Below the pieces are notes generated by a model. That model made no database searches, was not told the origin of the DNA, and worked only from the letters and a program-made list of their open reading frames with translations. Source: Sporohalobacter salinus (GTDB lineage: Bacteria; Bacillota; Halanaerobiia; Halobacteroidales; Acetohalobiaceae). Taken from it: a stretch of 64,000 nt of DNA. Both the position numbers and the translations under genes were made by a program. This document shows, one piece after another, positions 17,273 to 24,356 of this stretch. Where the stretch lies: NCBI RefSeq assembly GCF_016908635.1, contig NZ_JAFBEG010000003.1, positions 62,001 to 126,000 of the forward strand, given 5' to 3'. The number at the start of each line of letters is the position of its first letter. The first letter of the stretch is position 1.

Positions 17273-17310
17273 ATAGCTGAGCAGAAATTTTATTCTGCTC
17301 AGCTATTTTT
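17273..17310 (+). terminator. Terminator after agrBD
   Basis: A perfect 14-bp stem ATAGCTGAGCAGAA/TTCTGCTCAGCTAT with a 6-base loop is followed by TTTT. The next gene starts only 17 bases on, so it may depend on read-through. Confidence 0.93.
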
Positions 17311-17326
17311 AGTTAGGAGTGGTTTT

Positions 17327-17758
17327 ATGGAAAACAGAAATGATCGAATTGAAATAGCTAAAGTTGTAAAGTTATGGTTTCAATCTTTAATGAAGGAGGA
17401 TGAAGCTCAATTAAAATCTATAGTAACTCCTTATGGTTTTAGGGATAAAGAGGTAGTTTATAAGAATGGTAAGTTGATTAATCAAGAGGATATTCAGTAT
17501 ACTCATGCTGAATATATTAGACATGTACGTTTATTGTGGAATAAACGGGAGTACTTACAGACTAAGATTGAAGAAGAGACAACTTATTTATTCAAGATGT
17601 TTGCTATTCATAATGTTAATTTTCGAGCAAAGATAAAGAACAAGAATAAAGATTCTATTATTAAATATAATGATATGGAAGCATCATTTGAATTATTACG
17701 GCTTGACAAGCAGTGGTATCTTTCAGGCTTGAAAAATATCATAAGAATTGAGGATTAA
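17327..17758 (+). CDS. Hypothetical protein, possibly NTF2/SnoaL-like fold
   Basis: A 143-aa soluble protein that I do not recognise with certainty. The pattern is an N-terminal helix (EIAKVVKLWFQSLMKEDEAQL), a middle charged region, and alternating strands ending in a Trp-Tyr-Leu segment (KQWYLSGLKNI). It resembles small NTF2-like/SnoaL-like proteins, which often bind small ligands or act as accessory domains. A TAGGAGTGG site precedes ATG 17327. It follows the agrBD terminator with a 17-base gap, so it may be expressed with the quorum-sensing genes by read-through. Its role there is unknown. Confidence 0.6.
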   Translation: MENRNDRIEIAKVVKLWFQSLMKEDEAQLKSIVTPYGFRDKEVVYKNGKLINQEDIQYTHAEYIRHVRLLWNKREYLQTKIEEETTYLFKMFAIHNVNFRAKIKNKNKDSIIKYNDMEASFELLRLDKQWYLSGLKNIIRIED

Positions 17759-17777
17759 AAATATATAGGTATTAAAT

Positions 17778-17818
17778 AAAAGAAGCTGCTTTTTCCATTA
17801 AAAGAAAAAGCAGCTTAG
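17778..17818. terminator. Bidirectional terminator between convergent genes
   Basis: AAGCTGCTTTTTC pairs with GAAAAAGCAGCTT. A T-rich tract follows on the minus strand (CTTTTATTT), and weaker T-rich sequence on the plus strand. It serves the lipoprotein gene and probably the gene ending at 17758. Confidence 0.85.
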
Positions 17819-17826
17819 TTGTTTAT

Positions 17827-18546
17827 TTAGTTAGTTAAAGCAGGGTGGATCCAGAAGTCATCAACTTTATTAGGGAATTCCTCAGTTGATACTTTATTCC
17901 AATTAGTAGACTCAAAAGTATCACGAGTCATTTCAATAGTACATGCCTTACCGCCTTTTTCATTATCTTTCTTATCGACTAAGTATAGATTCCAAACAAT
18001 AGTAAGTTCATCAATGTCTTGCCGATCAGTAAATGCCTTAGAGAAAAGCTTATTACTAACAGCGAAAAGTTTTTCGCGAATTACATCGATAGTATAATTT
18101 TCATTACCATCAGCAGCCAAATTTAATACTAATTTTTCATTAGAATAATCATAATCTAATAGAACTTGATTTCCTTGTGATGTAGTATTTCCTAATGTAG
18201 AAGAAACAAGGTGTTGTACATATCCTTCGATAGTTAGCTTAGTTGGGTCAAATTGTTCTTTTTTGTTAGTTTCTTCATTTGTGTCTTTTGTTTCAGTTTG
18301 TTCAGGTTTGATTTGATTTTTTTCAGTTTTATTTTGAGTTTTGTTCTTTTCGACTTCTGGTTCAGTTTGAGTTTGGTCTTCATTTTTAGTTTCCGGTTCA
18401 GTTCGATTTACATCTGAATCAGCTTCTTTAGAAATATCTGCTTGTGATTGCTGTGTAGTATCAGAAGTTTGGCTAGAAGGAGTACAGCCAGTGAAAATTG
18501 CAAGACATAATATTGCTACTAGACTTAAAATAAATAATTTTTTCAT
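17827..18546 (-). CDS. Hypothetical lipoprotein
   Basis: The 239-aa product begins with a lipoprotein signal peptide: basic MKK start, hydrophobic helix, and a lipobox ending in TGC near residue 21. A low-complexity linker rich in Thr, Gln, Glu and Asn/Lys (about 25-95) follows, then a globular domain of about 140 residues that I cannot assign. ATG 18546 is chosen because AGGGAG lies 8 bases upstream; the earlier GTG overlaps that site. It is probably an exported, membrane-anchored protein with a flexible stalk. The gene is monocistronic, with a terminator at 17778-17818. Confidence 0.75.
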   Translation of the reverse strand: MKKLFILSLVAILCLAIFTGCTPSSQTSDTTQQSQADISKEADSDVNRTEPETKNEDQTQTEPEVEKNKTQNKTEKNQIKPEQTETKDTNEETNKKEQFDPTKLTIEGYVQHLVSSTLGNTTSQGNQVLLDYDYSNEKLVLNLAADGNENYTIDVIREKLFAVSNKLFSKAFTDRQDIDELTIVWNLYLVDKKDNEKGGKACTIEMTRDTFESTNWNKVSTEEFPNKVDDFWIHPALTN

Positions 18547-19042
18547 TTTATTCACTCCCTAAAGATTATATTCATTTAGCATTTAATTACTAAGTAAATT
18601 TATTTAAGATTTTCCGTAGTTTAATTCCTTCTATTCTATAGCTAGCAAACAAATAGAAGGTATCGAATTAGAGTAATTTGAAATATCACCTCCATTAAAT
18701 TATTTACTTTCATATTAATTTTTAAAAACCAAAATAAAACATTTGTTATTTTATTTTGATAAAATACGAATCTACAATCTCATTATATTATTTTTGTACA
18801 AAAAAGTAAAGATAAATAACATTTATTTTATTAAATGGAAGCTATAGAATATTAAGCTATGATTTTAAATTATTAATAATAACTTGATTAATCTTGTTTT
18901 TTGCTGAAAAATGAAAGATAATGGTATTAAATACCTAGTTATAATAATATTAAAAAATATCTTAGTATAGGGAACAATTAAGTAAATGGATAGAAAAAAT
19001 TGAAAAGAGAAGGTTTTAGTGTTGTTATTTGTCGCACGGCTA

Positions 19043-19077
19043 CTAGCTATTGGCTTTGTAGCAAAGCCAATAGCTAG
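19043..19077. repeat. Perfect 16-bp inverted repeat
   Basis: CTAGCTATTGGCTTTG and CAAAGCCAATAGCTAG flank the 3-base loop TAG. Neither side is followed by a clear T-tract, so it is not a typical terminator. Confidence 0.85.
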
Positions 19078-19112
19078 TTTATGGATAGCGAAATTATGTA
19101 GGAAGGGGGAGT

Positions 19113-19136
19113 GAGCGGATATGATCATATCCGCTC
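19113..19136. repeat. 24-base perfect palindrome downstream of SASP gene
   Basis: GAGCGGATATGA is followed directly by its reverse complement. It lies 14 bases after the stop of the first SASP gene on the minus strand. It could end or stabilise that mRNA or be a protein site; no T-tract follows in either direction. Confidence 0.8.
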
Positions 19137-19149
19137 AAAATTAATGTTA

Positions 19150-19446
19150 TTATTGTTGAGGCTTATAGTTACCAGCCTTCTGTGCTAAATTATAGTTTTG
19201 GTCTTGCTCATTAGTTTTTGCAGAGATCTTAGTTCCGTTGGCTAATTGATTCTCCATTTCTTTAATCATTTTCTTAACCATCTGTCCACCAACGGCACCA
19301 CATTCACGAGAAGTCATATTACCCCAGTAACCAGACTTATATTCATCAGAGACATTGAGTTCTTGAGCAGCTTCCTGCTTGAACTTATCCATAGCCTCCA
19401 TGGCCATTGGGTTAACTAATTGGTTACCATTATTTCGAACACTCAT
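19150..19446 (-). CDS. Alpha/beta-type small acid-soluble spore protein (copy 1)
   Basis: SASPs coat and protect spore DNA and are degraded by Gpr at germination. The 98-aa protein contains the family core: MDKFKQEAAQELNV and the second signature GNMTSRECGAVGGQMVKKMI. It is longer than the usual 60-75 aa, with an extra N-terminus and a Gln/Asn-rich C-terminus. ATG 19446 follows AAAGGAGGTG; the longer frame overlaps that site. It is almost identical to copy 2 just upstream on the same strand, differing in protein by one Lys/Glu. Such genes are normally sigma-G dependent; I could not assign a clear sigma-G promoter. Confidence 0.92.
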   Translation of the reverse strand: MSVRNNGNQLVNPMAMEAMDKFKQEAAQELNVSDEYKSGYWGNMTSRECGAVGGQMVKKMIKEMENQLANGTKISAKTNEQDQNYNLAQKAGNYKPQQ

Positions 19447-19547
19447 TACTTTCACCTCCTTTAATTTTGTACTATTATTATTTTAGTGATTAGGATCTTT
19501 TTATACTAGAATTAATTAGTAACTTGGTTAATAACAGAAATTGTGAT

Positions 19548-19844
19548 CTATTGTTGAGGCTTATAGTTACCAGCCTTCTGTGCTAAATTATAGTTTTGGT
19601 CTTGCTCATTAGTTTTTGCAGAGATCTTAGTTCCGTTGGCTAATTGATTCTCCATTTCTTCAATCATTTTCTTAACCATCTGTCCACCAACGGCACCACA
19701 TTCACGAGAAGTCATATTACCCCAGTAACCAGACTTATATTCATCAGAGACATTGAGTTCTTGAGCAGCTTCCTGCTTGAACTTATCCATAGCCTCCATG
19801 GCCATTGGGTTAACTAATTGGTTGCCATTATTTCGAACACTCAT
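19548..19844 (-). CDS. Alpha/beta-type small acid-soluble spore protein (copy 2)
   Basis: A tandem paralogue of the gene at 19150-19446. Both are 98 aa with the same core (QEAAQELNV, TSRECGAVGGQMVKKMI). The only residue change seen is Glu for Lys after KKMI. At DNA level only a few bases differ, including the stop codon (TAG here, TAA in copy 1). The intergenic sequences differ more, which suggests recent duplication or gene conversion. ATG 19844 has AAAGGAGGTG upstream. The spore protease gene gpr lies about 2 kb away. Confidence 0.92.
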   Translation of the reverse strand: MSVRNNGNQLVNPMAMEAMDKFKQEAAQELNVSDEYKSGYWGNMTSRECGAVGGQMVKKMIEEMENQLANGTKISAKTNEQDQNYNLAQKAGNYKPQQ

Positions 19845-19868
19845 AATTTTCACCTCCTTTATCTTCAT

Positions 19869-19911
19869 TACTAGTATTTATTAGATATTTTAGTGTTATA
19901 CTAGTATTTAT
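19869..19911. repeat. 13-nt direct repeat upstream of SASP copy 2
   Basis: TACTAGTATTTAT occurs at 19869-19881 and 19899-19911, exactly 30 bases apart (about three helix turns). It lies in the upstream region of the SASP gene and may be a regulatory site. No function can be assigned. Confidence 0.5.
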
Positions 19912-20128
19912 CGCTACTTTGCTAACTCAATTCTAAATTAAGCAAAGAATGGTATAACTACTTTAATCTAGGATCTTTCGGAGGTGCTTCGATAATTTTT
20001 TTTGAGTTAGCATTTATAGTATTTAGTAAACACGTGGTTTAATATGTTAGCAATTAAAGACAGATAATAAATTATAAGAAAGGGATTCAAAATTTTATAA
20101 AGAAATAAGAAGTTTAGAGGTGAATAAG

Positions 20129-21154
20129 ATGCAGTATGAAGATATTTTGCAGCAGAATATAACTGAGTTGAATAATGTATATTTATTGATTGGTGATGAA
20201 GAATATTTAATGAAGGAATTTATTGAGCGGTTTATTAAAGAGTTTGTTGATGAAAAGTTTAAAGATTTTAATTTTGATATGATAGATGATAAAGATAGTG
20301 ATTTTTTAACTAAATTAAGTAATTCAATTAAGCAACTTCCATTTATGGCTGATAGACGAATTACAATTCTTAATGGAACACGCTTATTTACTAATCAATT
20401 AAAAAAAGCTGAATCTGAGGGATTAAAAAATTTATTAGATGATTTTGCGGAAACTTCTATTTTATTAGTTAAGACTACTAATCAACCTGATAAGCGTAGA
20501 AAGTTATATAAAACTTTCAAAAAAACAGGACGAGTTTTAGAATTTGAAAATTTAAAGTATAAAGTTTTAGATAAATGGATCGAAAAAAAAGCTGAAGAAT
20601 TAGGAAATAAGATTGACCCAAAAGCAGTTAAGTTATTAGAAAAAATGTTTAATAATAATTTGCAGCGTTTAGACAGTGAATTAGAAAAAATATCTACTTA
20701 TTTAGGACAACAAGAAGTAATGACATTAGAAAAGGTACGTCAGGTTATTAGTAAAGATAGATTATTAAAGGAAAATATTATCTTTGATTTTGTTGATGCT
20801 ATTGGAAAGCAAAATAGTGAAAAAGCTTTACATTTATTGAAGCAGATGATAGATAATGGTCAGTCAGAAATAGGTCTTTTAATGATGGTAGTACGTCAAA
20901 TAAGATTAATTTTACAGTCCAAAGAATTGTATAGACAAGGAAAGAGTCCCAAGCAGATTGCTAATAGATTGAATCAACACCCTTATCCAATTAAAAAATG
21001 TATTAAACAGAGTAAAAACTTTTCAGTGGCTGAATTAGAAGATATGTTAGAACGATTGTTAGACAGTAATATCAAGCTAGTAACTGGAGAGGACAAAGAA
21101 TTAGAATTAGAGCTTTTAATTTTAGAGCTAGGTCAGATAGTAAATAAAAGTTAA
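20129..21154 (+). CDS. holA: DNA polymerase III subunit delta
   Basis: HolA is the clamp-loader delta subunit that opens the sliding clamp during replication. The 341-aa protein has the family layout: an N-terminal ATPase-like fold (NVYLLIGDEEYLMKEF), a middle domain with PFMADRRITILNG, and a helical C-terminal collar. ATG 20129 is preferred since GAGG (20117-20120) lies 8 bases upstream; the GTG at 20120 overlaps it. It is convergent with rpsT, the conserved arrangement in Firmicutes, with a shared terminator. Confidence 0.95.
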   Translation: MQYEDILQQNITELNNVYLLIGDEEYLMKEFIERFIKEFVDEKFKDFNFDMIDDKDSDFLTKLSNSIKQLPFMADRRITILNGTRLFTNQLKKAESEGLKNLLDDFAETSILLVKTTNQPDKRRKLYKTFKKTGRVLEFENLKYKVLDKWIEKKAEELGNKIDPKAVKLLEKMFNNNLQRLDSELEKISTYLGQQEVMTLEKVRQVISKDRLLKENIIFDFVDAIGKQNSEKALHLLKQMIDNGQSEIGLLMMVVRQIRLILQSKELYRQGKSPKQIANRLNQHPYPIKKCIKQSKNFSVAELEDMLERLLDSNIKLVTGEDKELELELLILELGQIVNKS

Positions 21155-21167
21155 ATCAAGAATAAAA

Positions 21168-21202
21168 ATCCCTACATCTACATGATGTAGGGGCTTTCTT
21201 TA
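21168..21202. terminator. Terminator between holA and rpsT
   Basis: CCCTACATC pairs with GATGTAGGG around TACAT, with T-rich sequence after it on the plus strand and on the minus strand (TTTTTATT). It probably works in both directions. Confidence 0.88.
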
Positions 21203-21466
21203 GTTATCTAGTTTATTAACTCTACGTTCTAACTTAGATTTTTTTCGAGCAGCAGTATTTTTATGCAGAATTCCCTTAGTAATTGCTTTATCTATTGTCT
21301 GCTTAGCTTCTCTTAACTCTTCTTTAGCAGTTTCTACATCTTCGGCTTCTATAGCTTCTTCAACACTTTTAATTGCTTCTTTTAGCTGTTTTTTAACTTT
21401 TCGATTTCTCTTTTCTTTCTTTTTGGCGACTCTTACTCGTTTAGTTGCTGATTTACTAGTTGGCAT
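21200..21466 (-). CDS. rpsT: 30S ribosomal protein S20
   Basis: S20 binds 16S rRNA early in 30S assembly. The 88-aa protein is Lys/Arg-rich and helical, with typical segments SATKRVRVAKKKE, ITKGILHKNTAARKKSKL and RVNKL. The middle is unusually acidic for S20 (EEAIEAEDVETAKEE), as often seen in halophiles. A TAAAGGAGGTGAC site precedes ATG 21466. It is opposite to holA and divergent from the next gene. Confidence 0.97.
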   Translation of the reverse strand: MPTSKSATKRVRVAKKKEKRNRKVKKQLKEAIKSVEEAIEAEDVETAKEELREAKQTIDKAITKGILHKNTAARKKSKLERRVNKLDN

Positions 21467-21632
21467 TACTCAGTCACCTCCTTTAAGGTTAGCAATAACT
21501 AGCTATGTAAAATACAATTACATTTCAAGAGGAACAAGAAAAATTTTATCATAGAGAACACAAAATTGCAAGTTTTGAATATAAAAAATAGAAATGGTTA
21601 TTATAATAACTGAAATCAAGGAGGTGAAAATT

Positions 21633-21968
21633 ATGAAAGGTTGGTTAGGAGCGATTATTAGATTTATAGTTTCAGCATTTGTTCTTTTAGCAGTGAGTTA
21701 CTTCTTACCAGGATTTGAAATTGTAGGTTTTGCTAATGCTTTAATTGCAGCAGTGGTAATTGCGCTTATAGGATATATTACTGAAAGTATTCTTGGTGAA
21801 GATATTTCGCCACAGGGCCGGGGACTTGTCGGTTTTTTGACTTCAGCAGTTGTAATCTATATGACTCAATTTGTAATTACCAATATGACAGTGACAATGG
21901 TAGGAGCTTTATTGGCAGCATTTGTAATTGGAATTGTTGATGCTGTAGTTCCAACAGAATTAAGATAA
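21633..21968 (+). CDS. Phage-holin-family (Phage_holin_4_2) small membrane protein
   Basis: A 111-aa protein with four hydrophobic helices (about 5-27, 32-52, 64-85, 88-108) that matches the DUF/Phage_holin_4_2 type of small membrane protein. In Firmicutes such proteins are usually chromosomal and not linked to prophages; the physiological role is unknown. The start is ATG 21633 with AAGGAGGTG 8 bases upstream; the longer frame from 21594 includes that site. It lies 21 bases before gpr and is probably cotranscribed with it. Confidence 0.8.
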   Translation: MKGWLGAIIRFIVSAFVLLAVSYFLPGFEIVGFANALIAAVVIALIGYITESILGEDISPQGRGLVGFLTSAVVIYMTQFVITNMTVTMVGALLAAFVIGIVDAVVPTELR

Positions 21969-21989
21969 CTAATAGGGTAGGAGATATTA

Positions 21990-22988
21990 ATGTCAAAAGA
22001 TAATCTTGATCCGTATACTGATCTAGCAATTGAATCTCGGGATTTAGCTACTGAACGGACTGGCAGTGAAGTGAAGGGCGTTAAAGTAAATGAACAGGAA
22101 ATTGATCACGCTAAAGTAACTAGAATTGAAGTGATGAATCAACAGGCAGCTGAAGCTCTCGGAAAAAAGCCGGGCCATTATGTTACAATCGAAACTGATA
22201 AATTAAGAGATAATAACCGCCAGATTCACGAATATCTAAGTGGAATAATGGCTAAAGAATTAAATCAGTTGATAGACTATAATTCCTTAACTCAATCCTT
22301 TGATAAAGAACCGACAATTTTAGTAATTGGTTTAGGTAATTGGAATGCTACCCCTGATGCTTTGGGTCCACGAGTAATTCATAATTTATTAGTAACTAGA
22401 CATCTGTATAATTCTTCTCCTGAAGATGTAAAGGATGGAATGAGACCTGTCTGTGCTTTAGCACCAGGGGTTTTAGGATTAACTGGTATTGAAACAGCAG
22501 AGATTTTAAAAGGAGTTATTGATAGAGTTAATCCTCAGTTAGTAGTTGCTGTTGATTCCTTAGTAGCAAGAGAAGCAAAACATCTCAATTCTACTATTCA
22601 AATTAGTAATACCGGCATTTATCCCGGATCTGGAATAGGAAAACAGCGATTAGGGATTACCAAGGAAGATATGGAAGTTCCAGTAATTGCTTTAGGAATT
22701 CCTACGGTTGTTAATTCTGTAACTATAGTTAATGATACAATTGATAAGTTAATGAAGGATGAAAGCTTAACCAATAGTAATTTACAGCAAGGATTAAAAC
22801 AGATTGACGACCAGCAAAAACAACAGTTGATTCAAAGAATATTACAGCCTTATTTAGGCGATTTAATTATGACCCCTAAGGGAATAGATGAAGTAATTCG
22901 GGATGTAGGTCGAATAATTGCCGGTGGTTTGAATGTTGCTTTTCATCCAGATATTAAAGCTGAAGATGTTTCACTCTATTTGCAGTAA
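21990..22988 (+). CDS. gpr: Germination protease (SASP endopeptidase)
   Basis: Gpr cleaves alpha/beta-type SASPs early in germination, releasing amino acids and uncovering DNA. The 332-aa protein has a short N-terminal pro-segment and the family core: LVIGLGNWNATPDALGP, ALAPGVLGLTGIET, VVAVDSLVAREA, and NTGIYPGSGIGKQR. It is made as a zymogen that self-processes in the forespore (known for the family). Its substrates are encoded 2 kb upstream at 19150-19844. A strong terminator follows before spoIIP. Confidence 0.96.
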   Translation: MSKDNLDPYTDLAIESRDLATERTGSEVKGVKVNEQEIDHAKVTRIEVMNQQAAEALGKKPGHYVTIETDKLRDNNRQIHEYLSGIMAKELNQLIDYNSLTQSFDKEPTILVIGLGNWNATPDALGPRVIHNLLVTRHLYNSSPEDVKDGMRPVCALAPGVLGLTGIETAEILKGVIDRVNPQLVVAVDSLVAREAKHLNSTIQISNTGIYPGSGIGKQRLGITKEDMEVPVIALGIPTVVNSVTIVNDTIDKLMKDESLTNSNLQQGLKQIDDQQKQQLIQRILQPYLGDLIMTPKGIDEVIRDVGRIIAGGLNVAFHPDIKAEDVSLYLQ

Positions 22989-23022
22989 AAAAAGCCCCGG
23001 TTAAAAAGCCGGGGCTTTTTTT
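22988..23022 (+). terminator. Terminator after gpr
   Basis: AAAAGCCCCGG pairs with CCGGGGCTTTT around TTAAAAAG, followed by a T run. The hairpin begins directly at the gpr stop codon. Confidence 0.95.
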
Positions 23023-23075
23023 AGTTATATTTCTTATAATTTTGCATAGTTATCATAATAGAATGGAGTGAAACT

Positions 23076-24275
23076 ATGGAATTAAACTCTAATAATATTT
23101 TAAAGAAAGTAATCATTTTTTTCTTAATTATATTACTAGGGCTTTTTTCAGTTAAAGTAATTTATAATTCTAATCAGAAGCCAGTTGCAGTATCAGTTTT
23201 TAATTCAGATGTTCAATCTAAGAATAAATTGGACAAGGAGAATTTAATAAATTATTTACTACACTTTGATATCAGAAATTCTAAAGAGATTTTACAGAAG
23301 GCTTTACCGATACTGGGCAGTAATCAACAGCAGAAGACTTTTAGAGAAATGCTAAATAATCCAATAATTTTAATCAATCAGATCTCTAATTTTTTAGTTG
23401 GAGTTAAAATAAGTGATTCTACTAGGATTTTGCAGGCAGGGCTACCGGGTACAGTTATTACAGAAAATAATTTGATAGTCACTCAATTAGATGATAAATC
23501 ATCACTAAAAAGAGAGGGAAAAAAGAAGAAGTCACAGAAAAAAATATCTTCTCAAAAGAGACAAGCCTTGGATAAAAAGCAGGAAACCGAATTAAACTTT
23601 AGTCAGACAAAGCAATCCCAAAAGACACAGCAGTTATATAATAATAATTTAGTAGGAGTTTATCATACTCATACCTCAGAAACCTATGAAGTAAGTGTTA
23701 GCAATTTTCATTCTAGGCCAGGAACTAAAGGTGATATTGTAGAAGTAGGAACAGAATTAACTAAAAGACTTGAATCTAAATATGGAATTCAAACTGTTCA
23801 TTTGACGTGTATTAATGATAAAGTTTATAGAAAGTCTTATTTAGAGTCGCGAAAGACAGCTCGTCAATTAATAAAGAATAATCCTAATTTACAGATAGTT
23901 TTTGATATTCATCGTGATGCATTAGCTAAACAAGGTGATAAAGATTTATTTACTACAGTCATTAATGGACAAAAAGTAGCAAAAATTATGATTGTGGTAG
24001 CTAAGGCTAATAAGAATTATGGATTAAGCCATCCAGACTGGAAAAAGAACTTAAAGTTTGCTCATAAATTGGCTAATAAGATAAATAGTATATATCCTAG
24101 CTTACTAAGAAAGATTAAAGTAGTGGATGGTAGACGTTATAATCAGGATCTGCATTCTCATTCTATATTATTAGAATTTGGTGGAATCAATAATACTGCT
24201 TTAGAAGCTAAACGTTCTGCCCGCTTAATGGCTGATGTAGTTGCTTCTCTTTTGGCTGATGAGAAGAATGATTAA
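23076..24275 (+). CDS. spoIIP: Stage II sporulation protein P
   Basis: SpoIIP is the amidase/endopeptidase of the DMP complex that thins septal peptidoglycan and drives engulfment. The 399-aa protein has an N-terminal membrane anchor (about 10-30), a charged Lys/Gln-rich linker (about 145-190), and the catalytic domain with VYHTHTSETYE near 195, FDIHRDA near 275, and a late LLEFGG segment. It follows gpr, as in many spore formers. GGAGTG 5 bases upstream supports ATG 23076. Known SpoIIP is made in the mother cell under sigma-E. Confidence 0.95.
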   Translation: MELNSNNILKKVIIFFLIILLGLFSVKVIYNSNQKPVAVSVFNSDVQSKNKLDKENLINYLLHFDIRNSKEILQKALPILGSNQQQKTFREMLNNPIILINQISNFLVGVKISDSTRILQAGLPGTVITENNLIVTQLDDKSSLKREGKKKKSQKKISSQKRQALDKKQETELNFSQTKQSQKTQQLYNNNLVGVYHTHTSETYEVSVSNFHSRPGTKGDIVEVGTELTKRLESKYGIQTVHLTCINDKVYRKSYLESRKTARQLIKNNPNLQIVFDIHRDALAKQGDKDLFTTVINGQKVAKIMIVVAKANKNYGLSHPDWKKNLKFAHKLANKINSIYPSLLRKIKVVDGRRYNQDLHSHSILLEFGGINNTALEAKRSARLMADVVASLLADEKND

Positions 24276-24291
24276 GTAGTCTAAACCTAGT

Positions 24292-24320
24292 TTGATAAAT
24301 TAAGAAATCGGTGTTATAAT
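24292..24320 (+). promoter_or_regulatory. Sigma-A promoter upstream of lepA
   Basis: TTGATA (24292-24297), a 17-base spacer and TATAAT (24315-24320) lie 37 bases before the lepA start. Confidence 0.78.
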
Positions 24321-24356
24321 TGTAAAAGCAAGCTAGGGATAAAGGAGGAGCAGAAA

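Larger units (their letters stand above)
18547..19149. other. 603-base intergenic region with three hairpins
   Basis: Between the lipoprotein and SASP genes no convincing coding frame is present. An imperfect hairpin at 18624-18676 (CCTTCTATT/AATAGAAGG extended by AATTC/GAATT) lies in the lipoprotein leader. A 16-bp perfect hairpin lies at 19043-19077 and a 24-base perfect palindrome at 19113-19136. The remainder is AT-rich without visible signals. Confidence 0.6.

Noticed and set aside
18642-18689. 15-codon leader peptide frame before the lipoprotein gene as a real gene
   Set aside because: Its only start codon overlaps the ribosome-site-like sequence and no ATG is available; kept only as an observation.
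18865-19128. 87-codon minus-strand open frame in the intergenic region
   Set aside because: No ribosome site, low-complexity composition, and it spans the perfect hairpin at 19043-19077; most likely non-coding.
21633-21968. Holin-like gene as sign of a prophage remnant
   Set aside because: Neighbours are conserved chromosomal genes (rpsT, gpr) and no lysin, integrase or phage structural gene is close; this family is common on chromosomes.
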